Assembly (NCBI GenBank): GCA_022823165.1
Contig: JAJDXR010000019.1
Span: forward strand, 1-64,000
Reading direction: 5' to 3'
Source of the DNA: Anaerolineae bacterium
GTDB lineage: Bacteria; Chloroflexota; Anaerolineae; Aggregatilineales; Phototrophicaceae
DNA: 64,000 nt
Shown: positions 35,873 through 44,794 of the stretch, piece after piece
Layout of the letters: every line of letters starts with the position of its first letter
Numbering within the stretch: the stretch's first letter is position 1
The notes under the pieces: model-generated
The model's database searches: none
What the model was told of the DNA's origin: nothing
Seen by the model: only the letters and a program-made list of their open reading frames with translations
Translations under genes and position numbers: made by a program

Positions 35873-37534
35873 CTACATTTCGTTGACGATACTGAAGATC
35901 ATGGGCCGGCGTTTGGTCTCGCTGTATATGAGCTTGCTCAAGTTTTCTTCGACCAAGGTATGCCGATTGCCATTGAGATTGCGCCGACTGCGATTGACGG
36001 TAGTGGCGATATTTTCGCGAATTTGCTCCAGGAAGTCTTCAGCTTCGCGCAAATATACAAAGCCTCGCGATACAATGCGCGGCTCGTCAAGCAGCTTGCC
36101 GCTGCGCTGATCCACATTGACGCTTACCAGCACGAAGCCGTCTTTGGCGAGAATTTCGCGATCGCGAATCACAGCTCGGCCGACATCGCCGACGCCGCTG
36201 CCATCCACAAACACATAACCGCCGGGCTGCCGTTCGCCGACTTTGACGCCACGCCCGTCCAATTCGACGGTGGCGCCGTTCTCGATGACCGTGACGTTCT
36301 CGGCGCGCATGCCATTGTCCACCGCCAACTTGGCGTGCAAGTGCAGATGTCGTATTTCACCATGCACCGGAATCAGGTGCTTGGGCTGCGTCAGGTTCAG
36401 CATGAGGCGCATTTCTTCCTGGCATGCGTGGCCGGAAACATGCACCGACTCGATGGGATCATAGATGACATCCGCGCCGCGCTGGATCAGGCGATTGATG
36501 GTGCGATAGACCATTTCTTCGTTACCGGGAATGGGATGCGATGACAAGATGATGGTGTCGTTTTCGCGCACATCCAGTTGGCGATGGCGGCCGCTGGCCA
36601 GCTTGCCCAAGACGGCCGAGGGCTCGCCTTGTGAACCGGTGACCATGAAGACGACTTTGTGCGCCGGCATGTTCTGCGCCTGGCCGATGCTGATCAGCAT
36701 ATCGTCGGCAACATTCAGATAACCGAGCTTGCGCGCGATCTTGGCGTATTCCGACATGGTGTAGCCGGTGATGCAGACCTTGCGCTTGTGGTTGCGGGCG
36801 GCGTTCACAACTTGCTGTACGCGCGACATAAGCGAGGCGAAAGTCGCCACCATGATGCGGCCTTTGGCTTGCCGAAAGACTCGATCCAAGGCGCCGCCGA
36901 TGACCGCTTCGGACTGCGTCCAGCCGGTTTTGTCTGAGTTTGTGCTGTCCGCCAGCAGCAGCGCAACGCCACGCTGCGCGAAGCCCGCCAGGCGGGCGTA
37001 GTCGGTCTTTCTGCCGTGCACGGGCGTATTGTCGAATTTGTAGTCGCCAGTAACCACCACAACGCCATAGGGCGTATTGACGCCATAGCCGACGCAATCG
37101 GGAATGCTGTGGCAAACGTGGAAACTCTCCAATTTGAAGGGCCCGATCTGGATAGTGTCGCCGGCTTCGAAGATATTCAGATCGGTCGTCTTTAGCAGCC
37201 GCGCATTCTTGAGCTTGACTTGCAGCAAGCCGGCCGTAAGCGGGGTCGCGTAAAGCGGGAGCTCTGGGAAGGCTTTGACAAGATGCGTCACCGCGCCGAT
37301 ATGGTCTTCGTGACCATGCGTGAAGCAGACGCCGTGCAGGCGAATGTCTTCTCGCTCTTCCAGCCAACGAAAGTCGGGAATGATGTAGTCGACGCCGTGC
37401 ATATCGTTGGCGGGAAACATGATGCCGCAATCGATCAGGAAGCCGTCGCCGCCCAGCTCGAAAAGCGTCATGTTCTTGCCGATCTCTCCCAAGCCTCCAA
37501 TCGGCGTTATTTTGAATTTCGGTTGTTTTGCCAT
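35873..37534 (-). CDS. rnj: Ribonuclease J
   Basis: 553 aa from the ATG at 37534 with GGAG 9 nt upstream; the frame is open 12 codons further. Metallo-beta-lactamase core with the metal ligands THGHEDHIG (His73, His75, Asp77, His78) and later DSTNSDKTG and the beta-CASP motifs. The C-terminal domain (GRAVIRDREILAKDGFVLVS and on) is present, so it is full length. It is a 5' exo/endo-ribonuclease in mRNA decay and rRNA maturation. Its TAG stop is directly joined to the palindrome at 35857. Confidence 0.96.
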   Translation of the reverse strand: MAKQPKFKITPIGGLGEIGKNMTLFELGGDGFLIDCGIMFPANDMHGVDYIIPDFRWLEEREDIRLHGVCFTHGHEDHIGAVTHLVKAFPELPLYATPLTAGLLQVKLKNARLLKTTDLNIFEAGDTIQIGPFKLESFHVCHSIPDCVGYGVNTPYGVVVVTGDYKFDNTPVHGRKTDYARLAGFAQRGVALLLADSTNSDKTGWTQSEAVIGGALDRVFRQAKGRIMVATFASLMSRVQQVVNAARNHKRKVCITGYTMSEYAKIARKLGYLNVADDMLISIGQAQNMPAHKVVFMVTGSQGEPSAVLGKLASGRHRQLDVRENDTIILSSHPIPGNEEMVYRTINRLIQRGADVIYDPIESVHVSGHACQEEMRLMLNLTQPKHLIPVHGEIRHLHLHAKLAVDNGMRAENVTVIENGATVELDGRGVKVGERQPGGYVFVDGSGVGDVGRAVIRDREILAKDGFVLVSVNVDQRSGKLLDEPRIVSRGFVYLREAEDFLEQIRENIATTVNRSRRNLNGNRHTLVEENLSKLIYSETKRRPMIFSIVNEM

Positions 37535-37753
37535 GTGGCTGTACTCCAAGCAGTAATTGCCCGCCGACATTCATTGTCGCGGGTCCTCCTAGGTTATTTG
37601 GCGTTTCGATGATAACTGCCGATTCAATTGCTCCGCTTAATCCTGACGCCATTCAACGCTGCTCATGCCGCCGCCAGCGGCATGTTAAAGATCGTGAACT
37701 CGGGTCGTATTTATCTTGCGCCACAGCCATTGTAGCATAAGTGGCGGGGCAGT

Positions 37754-38905
37754 TTAATCCCAGGATTCAAAGGCGGCAATCGCGCTAAGGACCTCGTCTT
37801 GCTCTGAAGGCTTTAGCGCGTAATAGAATGGCAAGCGCAGGAGCCGGTCCGCCACTGATTCGGCAACCGGGCAGTCGCCGGCTTTCCCGCCGAAGCGCCG
37901 GCCCATGTCGGACACATTCAGCGGCAGATAATGGAATACACTCAGAATGCCACAGTCTTTGAGGTGCTGAATCAGCGCGGTCCGCGCGCTAAATGAAGGC
38001 AGCACCAGGTAATACATGTGGTAGGACTGATCGCAGTAAGCGGGAACGGTCGGCAATTGCACTCCGTTTTCAGACGCCCAATCGGCCAGCTGATGGTCAT
38101 AGCGCTCCCAGATCTCCCGCCGCCGCGCCTGGATGTCGGCTGACCCTTCGAATTGCGCCCAGAGATATGCCGCCAGCATATCGGACGGCAGATAACTGGA
38201 TCCCAGATCAACCCAGGTATACTTGTCCACCTGGCCGCGGAAGAAACGGCCGCGATTTGTGCCTTTTTCACGAATGATTTCGCCCCGCTCAATCAAGCTG
38301 CTGTCGTTGATCAGCAAAGCGCCGCCTTCGCCGCAGGTGAAATTCTTGGTTTCGTGGAAGCTAAGCGTGGCGAATTGGCCAAAGGTGCTTAGATTGCGCC
38401 CTTTGTAGCGCGCAAACAGCGCATGAGCGCTGTCTTCGACGACTGTGATACCGTGTTGCCCGGCAAGCGACATGATAACGTCCATTTCGCAGGCCACGCC
38501 GGCGTAATGCACCAAGACAATGGCGCGCGTTCTGTCGCTGATCAAGCCGGGCAGCTTGCGCTCGTCCAGATTTAGCGTATCCGGTCGGATATCGGCGAAG
38601 ACCGGTGTGGCGCCGCGCAGCACAAAGGCGTTGATGCTCGATACAAAGGTGAAGGCCGGGACGATGACTTCGTCGCCGGGCTGAATGTCGAGCAAGAGCG
38701 CAGCCATCTCAAGCGCGTGAGTGCAAGATGTCGTCAAAAAAGCTTTCGATACGCCAAGCCTCTGCTCCAGGAACTCGTGACACTTCTTAGTGAACTTGCC
38801 ATCGCCCGATATATGCGCCGCCGCCAGGCTGTCCGCAATATACCCGGTTTCGGCGCCGAGAAAAGTCGGTCGATTAAAAGGTATACGATAACTGGCCATA
38901 TTCAT
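37754..38905 (-). CDS. wecE: dTDP-4-amino-4,6-dideoxygalactose transaminase (WecE/RffA-like)
   Basis: 383 aa, DegT/DnrJ/EryC1/StrS family. PLP lysine in SFHETKNFTCGEGGALL, VVEDSAHALFARYKGR, and ADIRPDTLNLDERKLP. The N-terminus IPFNRPTFLGAETGYI and the C-terminal VFHYLPLNVSDMGRRFGG fit the WecE/FdtB branch. It aminates dTDP-4-keto-6-deoxyglucose, the product of RmlB at 23716. The next gene upstream on the same strand is the WecD-like acetyltransferase, with which it forms an operon. Confidence 0.92.
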   Translation of the reverse strand: MNMASYRIPFNRPTFLGAETGYIADSLAAAHISGDGKFTKKCHEFLEQRLGVSKAFLTTSCTHALEMAALLLDIQPGDEVIVPAFTFVSSINAFVLRGATPVFADIRPDTLNLDERKLPGLISDRTRAIVLVHYAGVACEMDVIMSLAGQHGITVVEDSAHALFARYKGRNLSTFGQFATLSFHETKNFTCGEGGALLINDSSLIERGEIIREKGTNRGRFFRGQVDKYTWVDLGSSYLPSDMLAAYLWAQFEGSADIQARRREIWERYDHQLADWASENGVQLPTVPAYCDQSYHMYYLVLPSFSARTALIQHLKDCGILSVFHYLPLNVSDMGRRFGGKAGDCPVAESVADRLLRLPFYYALKPSEQDEVLSAIAAFESWD

Positions 38906-38943
38906 CCAAACTTCAATGCGCGCGCTGGCAAAAGTCCGCCGCC

Positions 38944-39678
38944 TCAGTTAAACCACTTGTGAAACCACAATTCGACGGAGCGGGTGACAAACCCGTTGCG
39001 CTGATAAAGCCGCTGCGCCGCGATATTTCGCCCTTGGGTAACGACGTTCAGGCGCTCCAGATCTTGCCCGGCAAACCAGCGCCCGGCCTGCTGAATCATC
39101 CCGCCCGCGCAGCCCAAGCCGCGAGCCGACTCCGCCACGCCCACCAGCCCAATGTTGCCCTCGCCCGGGGGCTTATGCAAGTGGCAGGAGACAAAGCCGA
39201 CCGCAGCGCCCTTGTGCTCGGCGACAATCACGGCGGCGCCCGCCTCGTCCTTAAGGCTGCGCCGCAGCCAAATCTGAAACATACCTGTGGCCCGGTCGCG
39301 CCCAAATCTCGCATCGACGTAAAAACGCGACTGGCCGAAACTCGCGCCCGCTATGGGCAGCAGTTGGTCAAGGTCACGTTCAGCGCCGAGGCGAATGCGG
39401 ATATCCTCTGAAAACTCAGCAGGCCGCAACGCTGAGCAATGAGCCGATAAGGTGAGGCGAATATCGACGAATTCAAATCCAGATGATTGCAGCGCCGCAA
39501 TCGAAGCCTGGTCGGAGGCATCAGTTAGAAAATACAGACATTCGATGGCCTCATTGTCGCAAGCATGCAGCAGCATGTCGCAGGTGTCCATGTCAGCCTG
39601 ACGGCTGGTCGCGCGGGCTATGCGGCGGCCGAAGTGCGCCGAATCCCATTGGAGGAATTCAATGAGCTGTTTACTCAT
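38944..39678 (-). CDS. wecD: dTDP-fucosamine acetyltransferase-like (WecD/RffC)
   Basis: 244 aa. The N-terminal FLQWDSAHFGRRIARAT and the C-terminal GNAT part (VGVAESARGLGCAGGMIQQA, then NIAAQRLYQRNGF and VELWFHKWFN) match the WecD arrangement. It would N-acetylate the amino sugar made by the neighbouring transaminase, giving a dTDP-Fuc4NAc-type donor. It overlaps the upstream GT2 gene by 8 nt. Confidence 0.86.
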   Translation of the reverse strand: MSKQLIEFLQWDSAHFGRRIARATSRQADMDTCDMLLHACDNEAIECLYFLTDASDQASIAALQSSGFEFVDIRLTLSAHCSALRPAEFSEDIRIRLGAERDLDQLLPIAGASFGQSRFYVDARFGRDRATGMFQIWLRRSLKDEAGAAVIVAEHKGAAVGFVSCHLHKPPGEGNIGLVGVAESARGLGCAGGMIQQAGRWFAGQDLERLNVVTQGRNIAAQRLYQRNGFVTRSVELWFHKWFN

Positions 39679-40618
39679 TTGGAACCCTTGAGTTTTCTTC
39701 GGTCTTTTCGCGCACCACGTATGCCGGCCGATCCATTATCCGCAGGTACATTCGAGCCAGGTATTCGCCGATAATGCCCAATGTAAACATCTGCACACCC
39801 GCAAAAATGGACACGAGCGAAGCTACGAATGTAAAGCCAGGCACCTCGAAGCGGAAGGCGAATAACTGACTCAAGACGAGGTACACCATAATCACCGCGC
39901 CGAAAGCAGTCATTACCAGCCCCAGGGCGCTCGCAAAACGCAGGGGCAGCGTACTGAAGCCCGTTATCATGTTGAAGGCGTGGGTGATCAACTTGCCAAA
40001 GGTATAATTGGACTTGCCGATGGTGCGCGGCGCGTGAGGAACATGAATCGCCACGAAGTTGCTCGTCGCCCAGGTGAGCAATACATCAATGTTCGCCAGC
40101 GGGCCGCGATAGCTTGCGAACCCGTCTCTTAGTCTGGTGCGAAAAACGCGGAAGGCGCTGACGTTGCGCGCAACCTCGGCGCCCATCACGCCTTGCAGAA
40201 CGACTTTCGTCGTTTGCGAGGCTATGTTTCTCAGCAGGCTATGCCGCAAGTTTGTTGGCGCGCCATAGACGACATCGTAACCTTCGGCAAGCTTATCGAC
40301 CAGCGCCCTAATCTGCCCGGTCGGGTGTTGCAGGTCGTCGTCCATTGTCACAATCAGGTCGTAGCAGGCAGCGCGTATCCCGCAGAGCAAGGCGTTGTGC
40401 TGGCCGAAATTGCGCATAAGCTTGAAGCCGCGCGCAAATTCGTATTCGGCTGCCAACTGCTCGATAACGCGCCAACTGCTATCGCCGCCATCGTCTTCGA
40501 CCAGGATCACTTCGTAGCGGTCCGCGAGTTTGGGAAGCTCCACAGCCAGTTCTTTGACAAGCAGCGGAATGCTGTTTTCGCTGCGATAAACGGGAATGAC
40601 AACCGAAATGGTAGACAT
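39671..40618 (-). CDS. Family 2 glycosyltransferase, polyprenyl-phosphate type (ArnC/GtrB-like)
   Basis: 315 aa from the ATG at 40618; a longer frame runs 66 bp upstream. GT-A domain with ISVVIPVYRSENSIPLLV, the VEDDGGDSSW and TMDDDLQHPTGQI acidic motifs, then a pair of C-terminal membrane helices (LRFASALGLVMTAFGAVIMV and FVASLVSIFAGVQMFTLGII) as in ArnC/GtrB. It loads a sugar onto a polyprenyl phosphate. It probably starts the GT2-wecD-wecE operon. Confidence 0.88.
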   Translation of the reverse strand: MSTISVVIPVYRSENSIPLLVKELAVELPKLADRYEVILVEDDGGDSSWRVIEQLAAEYEFARGFKLMRNFGQHNALLCGIRAACYDLIVTMDDDLQHPTGQIRALVDKLAEGYDVVYGAPTNLRHSLLRNIASQTTKVVLQGVMGAEVARNVSAFRVFRTRLRDGFASYRGPLANIDVLLTWATSNFVAIHVPHAPRTIGKSNYTFGKLITHAFNMITGFSTLPLRFASALGLVMTAFGAVIMVYLVLSQLFAFRFEVPGFTFVASLVSIFAGVQMFTLGIIGEYLARMYLRIMDRPAYVVREKTEENSRVPNE

Positions 40619-40813
40619 CAGCCTATATCTTCGCCCAGACTGTTGGAGAGAAGCCGTGATTCGTCGCGCGCAACAATACAACATGCTTCTTCAAACTTCA
40701 CCTCACCGAGATGTGGACAAGCGTTGGCCATTAAAAGGCGGCCTCCGCCATTGACGATGACCGGCGCATTCAACTGATTATAATCCGCCAATTCGCGCCA
40801 GGACAATCTATGA

Positions 40814-40819
40814 TATAAT
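40814..40819 (+). promoter_or_regulatory. Predicted icd -10 box
   Basis: A perfect TATAAT lies 48 bp before the icd ATG. The sequence about 17 bp upstream is not a good TTGACA. A second TATAAT is at 40779-40784. Confidence 0.4.
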
Positions 40820-40866
40820 CCCGCCGATTAAAGAATCGAGCGGCAATTGAAGGAGACCAGCAGGTA

Positions 40867-42123
40867 ATGGCTTACGACAAAATCAAAGCGCCCGACTCTG
40901 GCGAAAAGATCAGCTTCAGCAATGGCAAAATGCAGGTGCCGGACAATCCCATCTTGCTCTTCATTGAAGGCGACGGCATCGGATACGACATAATGACCGC
41001 CAGCAAACGCATCTGGGACGCGGCTGTGGCGAAAGCCTATGGCGGCAAGCGGCAAATCTCATGGCTGGAAGTCTATGCCGGCGAAAAAGCAGCGGACGTT
41101 TATGACGGCGACTACATGCCCGAGGAGACATTCGCCGCCTTCCGTGAATATAAAGTCGGCATAAAGGGACCGCTGACGACGCCGGTCGGCGGGGGATTCC
41201 GCAGCCTGAATGTGACGCTGCGGCAGGTGCTGGACCTCTATAGCTGTGTGCGTCCGGTGCGCTGGTATGACGGCGTGCCTAGCCCGCTGAAGCAGCCCGG
41301 CGATGTCGACGTGGTGATCTTCCGCGAGAACACCGAAGACACCTACGCCGGCATCGAATACGAGTCCGGCACAGAAGAAAACAAGAAGCTGGCCGCTTTT
41401 CTCAAGAACGAGCTGGGCGCGACCAATTTCTTCGAAGATGCCGGGCTCGGCATCAAACCGATCAGTCCCTTTGGCAGCAAACGGCTAATCCGCGCCGCCA
41501 TTCAATACGCGATTGAACGCAAGCGGAAGAGTGTCACGCTGGTTCACAAAGGCAATATCCAGAAGTTCACCGAAGGCGCCTTCCAAAAGTGGGGCTATGA
41601 GCTGGCCTGCGAAGAGTTCCCGCAGCAGACGATCTCCTGGGACGAGGTAGCGGCCAAGCATGGCGGCAGCGTCCCCGAGGGCAAGATCCTGATTCAAGAC
41701 ACCATCGCCGATATCATGTTCCAGAAAATGCTGCTGCGCCCGCGGGAGCATGACGTCATCGCCACGACCAATCTCAACGGCGACTACTTGAGCGACGCGC
41801 TGGCAGCCGAAGTCGGCGGCGTAGGCATTGCGCCCGGCGCCAATATCGGCGACGAAATCGCGCTATTTGAAGCGACTCACGGCACGGCGCCGAAATATAC
41901 CAACAAGGACATGGTCAATCCCGGCTCGCTGCTCTTCAGCGGCGTTATGATGCTGGAGCATCTCGACTGGTTCGAGGCCGCCGACCTAATCACCCGCGCC
42001 TATGAGAAGACTATCGACCAGCGTTACGTCACTTATGACTTTGCGCGGCAGATGGAAAACGCCACCAAAGTCGCCACGAGCGAGTTCGCCACGCGCATTA
42101 TCGAGAACATGGACAGCGTCTAG
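40867..42123 (+). CDS. icd: NADP-dependent isocitrate dehydrogenase
   Basis: 418 aa, the E. coli Icd type. Substrate block [20 protein letters not shown], with the Ser and Arg residues that bind isocitrate, then [13 protein letters not shown] and [10 protein letters not shown]. The cofactor signature is [14 protein letters not shown] plus TYDFARQME, which keeps the Lys-Tyr and Tyr/Arg positions that bind the NADP 2'-phosphate, so NADP is expected. It is a TCA-cycle enzyme. A terminator hairpin follows. Confidence 0.96.
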   Translation: MAYDKIKAPDSGEKISFSNGKMQVPDNPILLFIEGDGIGYDIMTASKRIWDAAVAKAYGGKRQISWLEVYAGEKAADVYDGDYMPEETFAAFREYKVGIKGPLTTPVGGGFRSLNVTLRQVLDLYSCVRPVRWYDGVPSPLKQPGDVDVVIFRENTEDTYAGIEYESGTEENKKLAAFLKNELGATNFFEDAGLGIKPISPFGSKRLIRAAIQYAIERKRKSVTLVHKGNIQKFTEGAFQKWGYELACEEFPQQTISWDEVAAKHGGSVPEGKILIQDTIADIMFQKMLLRPREHDVIATTNLNGDYLSDALAAEVGGVGIAPGANIGDEIALFEATHGTAPKYTNKDMVNPGSLLFSGVMMLEHLDWFEAADLITRAYEKTIDQRYVTYDFARQMENATKVATSEFATRIIENMDSV

Positions 42124-42144
42124 CTCTTCAGATTTCAAAACCGT

Positions 42145-42180
42145 GAGAGAGGGCGATCCAGCGGGTCGCTCTCTTGTTTT
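42145..42180 (+). terminator. Terminator after icd
   Basis: GAGAGGGCGA and TCGCTCTC pair around a short loop (about 42147-42174), followed by TTGTTTT. It lies 20 bp after the icd stop. Confidence 0.7.
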
Positions 42181-42330
42181 GCTGCGCAAAGCGACGGCGG
42201 ATTCCCCCAGCCCGCGTCCGCTTTTGCTTGCGCGGCACAGTCAGACGCGAGATTGCGCCAAGTCAAATTTGACTGACATCGACAATAGAATAGACTATAG
42301 TGCATCGGATCAATTGCTCGGCCGGCATCG

Positions 42331-43488
42331 ATGCCTACAGATAGCGCGGACTTAGCCCCAGCCATAGAAGGATATTTCAAGCGAACGCAGTCACAGCGAA
42401 GCGCAGCGCGCGAATTGCTCGTCCTTGCGATAGCAATAATTATCGCGGCGGGAAGTATAGCGCTGCAATCGCCTATGCTTACCGCCTCGCTTGCAGGGCT
42501 TGCAGCGGCCTTGGCGCTGTACCTGGTGTTCAGGCTGCGCGCGAAAAGAGTGCGGGTGCGCCTGGAGCATGCTGTCTTCACCGTCGCCGGCGACGGCTAC
42601 GACATCCAACTGTCGGCTCCGTTTCGCTGCAAGACCGGCGTCGAACGCAACTTGATGGCGGATCGCGACCAGGAAACCTGTTTTATCCGCATGGTAATCG
42701 ATGCCCATGGCAAGCCGCTGGTTTTGGAAGAGCAGGTGCATGCAGGTTACGTTCCACCGCCCTTGGACGAAATTGTGGGGCTATCCAGCGCCTTGGGCCT
42801 GGCCGAATTGACCAGCCTGACGCCCTATCCCGGTACGCTCTGGGCGCTAATCGAGCAGATGCGCAGCTGGGAGGGGACAAGCGCGCGCATTCAGGCTGAC
42901 GACGAAATTCAGAGCCTGCGCCGGATTGGCGAGCAACATCTGAGCAACAAGCGCTACATCGAGGCGATCGCAATTTATTCGAGCATCATTCGCCAAGCCC
43001 CTGATTCGGCGGCCTCCTACTTTGGCCGTGGAACAGCCAGATACTTCGCGGGCAAAGACCTGGACAAAGCGGTGAATGATCTGACGACGACACTCCGCCT
43101 GGATCCCCAGCGTAACGATGTCTATCGCATGCGCGCGTTGGCGCGGGCTGCGCTGGGAGAGTGGACCAGCCTGCGCGATGATTGCTCGGCGGCTTTACAA
43201 GTTCAGTCGCAGACTGCCGAACTTTACAATTTGCGCGGAACAGCCTGCTATCATCTGAAAGATTACGACGGCGCTTTAGCCGACTATGAAGCGGCGATCA
43301 AGCTGGAGCCTGGCCGACCCGAGTCCTATTACAATCGCGGCATTGCCCGGCAGCAAGCGGGCCGCCACAGCGAGGCGCTGGCTGATTTTGAGTACGCGCT
43401 GCGCCTCAATCCGGAATTTGAACCGGCGGCGCGCAGCCTCGACGCCATACAAAGACAAACTGGACGGCAAATCAATTCAGAGTCTTGA
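42331..43488 (+). CDS. Membrane-anchored TPR-repeat protein
   Basis: 385 aa. Two hydrophobic stretches (residues about 29-46 and 50-68) anchor it. The C-terminal 200 residues are tetratricopeptide repeats: GEQHLSNKRYIEAIAIYSSI, GRGTARYFAGKDLDKAVNDL, NLRGTACYHLKDYDGALADY and YYNRGIARQQAGRHSEALAD. The middle is unrecognised. It is probably a scaffold for protein contacts. Its stop overlaps the end of the opposing arsC by 17 bp. Confidence 0.82.
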   Translation: MPTDSADLAPAIEGYFKRTQSQRSAARELLVLAIAIIIAAGSIALQSPMLTASLAGLAAALALYLVFRLRAKRVRVRLEHAVFTVAGDGYDIQLSAPFRCKTGVERNLMADRDQETCFIRMVIDAHGKPLVLEEQVHAGYVPPPLDEIVGLSSALGLAELTSLTPYPGTLWALIEQMRSWEGTSARIQADDEIQSLRRIGEQHLSNKRYIEAIAIYSSIIRQAPDSAASYFGRGTARYFAGKDLDKAVNDLTTTLRLDPQRNDVYRMRALARAALGEWTSLRDDCSAALQVQSQTAELYNLRGTACYHLKDYDGALADYEAAIKLEPGRPESYYNRGIARQQAGRHSEALADFEYALRLNPEFEPAARSLDAIQRQTGRQINSES

Positions 43489-43882
43489 GCCATGCTCGCA
43501 GCTTCAACTCCAAGCCATCGCGAACCGCTATGAACGACTCCAGGATTGCCGCGTCGTCGCCCTCGACCGCGGCCGGATCGGGAAAGCTCCAGTGGAGGCG
43601 CCGCGCCGGCCCCGGAAAGTGCGGGCAAGCATCGGCGGCTGCATCACAGACGGTAATCACGTAGTCGAACTCGGTTTCAAGATACCGCGTTAGGTTTTCA
43701 GAACGCTGGGCCGAGATATCAATGCCGCGTTCATGCATGGCGCGCGCGGCGTAGGGATTGACCGACGAAGGCTTGGCGCCGGCGCTGTAGACCTCGACCC
43801 GGTCGCCCGCCAGATGGCGCAGCAGCCCCTCGCCCATTTGAGAGCGAGCTGAATTCGCCGTGCAGAGGATGAGAACCTTCAT
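43472..43882 (-). CDS. arsC: Arsenate reductase, thioredoxin-coupled type
   Basis: 136 aa from the ATG at 43882, which has AGGA 8 nt upstream; an ATG nine bases earlier is in frame. LMW-phosphatase fold with CTANSARSQMGEGLLRH (the P-loop Cys-x5-Arg). The second cysteine pair of the ArsC relay is in VCDAAADACP, spaced seven residues as in the S. aureus enzyme, so the reductase relay is intact rather than a phosphatase. No ars operon adjoins. Confidence 0.87.
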   Translation of the reverse strand: MKVLILCTANSARSQMGEGLLRHLAGDRVEVYSAGAKPSSVNPYAARAMHERGIDISAQRSENLTRYLETEFDYVITVCDAAADACPHFPGPARRLHWSFPDPAAVEGDDAAILESFIAVRDGLELKLRAWLKTLN

Positions 43883-43951
43883 AAACACCATCCTATGATC
43901 GTTTTACGTTAAGCAACGAGCCGGTTAGCCGCGCCCGTGATTTCGGCGCCG

Positions 43952-44794
43952 TCAGGTCAGCCGGTCCTGGGCGCGCGCGAATGACTGCGACAAGAATAGC
44001 GCTATCATCGCCAGCGCAATCAAGACCAGTCCGGTCCAAATGGCGGCATCAATGTCGCGCTCAAATATGCTGTAGACTAGCAGCGGCATTGTTTGCGTTT
44101 TGCCCTGCAAATTACCCGCGAAGAGAATAGTCGCGCCAAATTCGCCCAAGGCGCGCGCCCAGCTCAGAATCATGCCCGATACCAGCGCCCGCCAGGCAAT
44201 CGGCAGGGTGATATACCAGAACATCAGCCAGCCGTGGGCGCCATCGACGCGGGCGGCGTCTTCAATTTCCCCGGCGATGCTGGAAAAGCCGACTTGAGCC
44301 GAGCGAATATAAAAGGGCGCTGAGATGAAGAACTGAGCGATGACGACAGCCAGAATGGAAAAGGGAATGATGACGCCCGAATCCGCCAGCAGCGAGCCGA
44401 CGACGCCGCTTCTGCCGAAGGTGAGCAACAGCGCCAAACCAGCGACGGCCGGCGGCATGACGATAGGGAGTTCAATAAACAGGCTGACCAGCCGTTTGCC
44501 GCGGAAATTGTAGCGAGAAAGCGCGTAGGCCAGCGGCGTACCCAAGACAGCCGCCAGGCAGACCACTGCGAAAGTAGACGTGAAGCTGAGGAGCGCCGCG
44601 GAGAGAATTGTCGCGGAATTGGGCAAGCCCTCCCAAGCCCGCGAGCTGAGGCCCCGAGACAGCAGCACGGCAACGGGCAGCGCCAGCAGCAAGAAAGCGA
44701 AAATGCTGACCGAAACGACGAGCAGCTTATCCGCTGGCAGGCGGTTGCGGGCGGCAGGCGGTTTCCGGATCTTCGGATTCCTCGGCGGCTTCAA
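43952..44794 (-). CDS. modB: Molybdate ABC transporter permease
   Basis: 280 aa from a TTG at 44794 with GGAG 7 nt upstream. Five to six membrane helices; the ATPase-contact EAA-like loop is EIEDAARVDGAHGWLMFWYITLPIAW, quoted in part as EDAARVDGAHGWLMFW. LGEFGATILFAGNLQGKTQT is the characteristic ModB C-terminal block. The first 68 bases overlap the end of modA in another frame. No modC is adjacent; an ATPase elsewhere must serve it. Confidence 0.92.
   Translation of the reverse strand: MKPPRNPKIRKPPAARNRLPADKLLVVSVSIFAFLLLALPVAVLLSRGLSSRAWEGLPNSATILSAALLSFTSTFAVVCLAAVLGTPLAYALSRYNFRGKRLVSLFIELPIVMPPAVAGLALLLTFGRSGVVGSLLADSGVIIPFSILAVVIAQFFISAPFYIRSAQVGFSSIAGEIEDAARVDGAHGWLMFWYITLPIAWRALVSGMILSWARALGEFGATILFAGNLQGKTQTMPLLVYSIFERDIDAAIWTGLVLIALAMIALFLSQSFARAQDRLT

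Noticed and set aside
36522-37652. Long minus-strand reading frame (376 codons) over the RNase J gene
   Set aside because: It is a frame-shifted shadow of the RNase J gene; its translation is Arg-rich and domain-free, while the other frame has all RNase J motifs.
40618-40806. 62-codon minus-strand frame directly upstream of the ArnC-like gene (TGATG junction)
   Set aside because: The coupling geometry is tempting, but the translation matches nothing and it overlaps the divergent icd promoter region.
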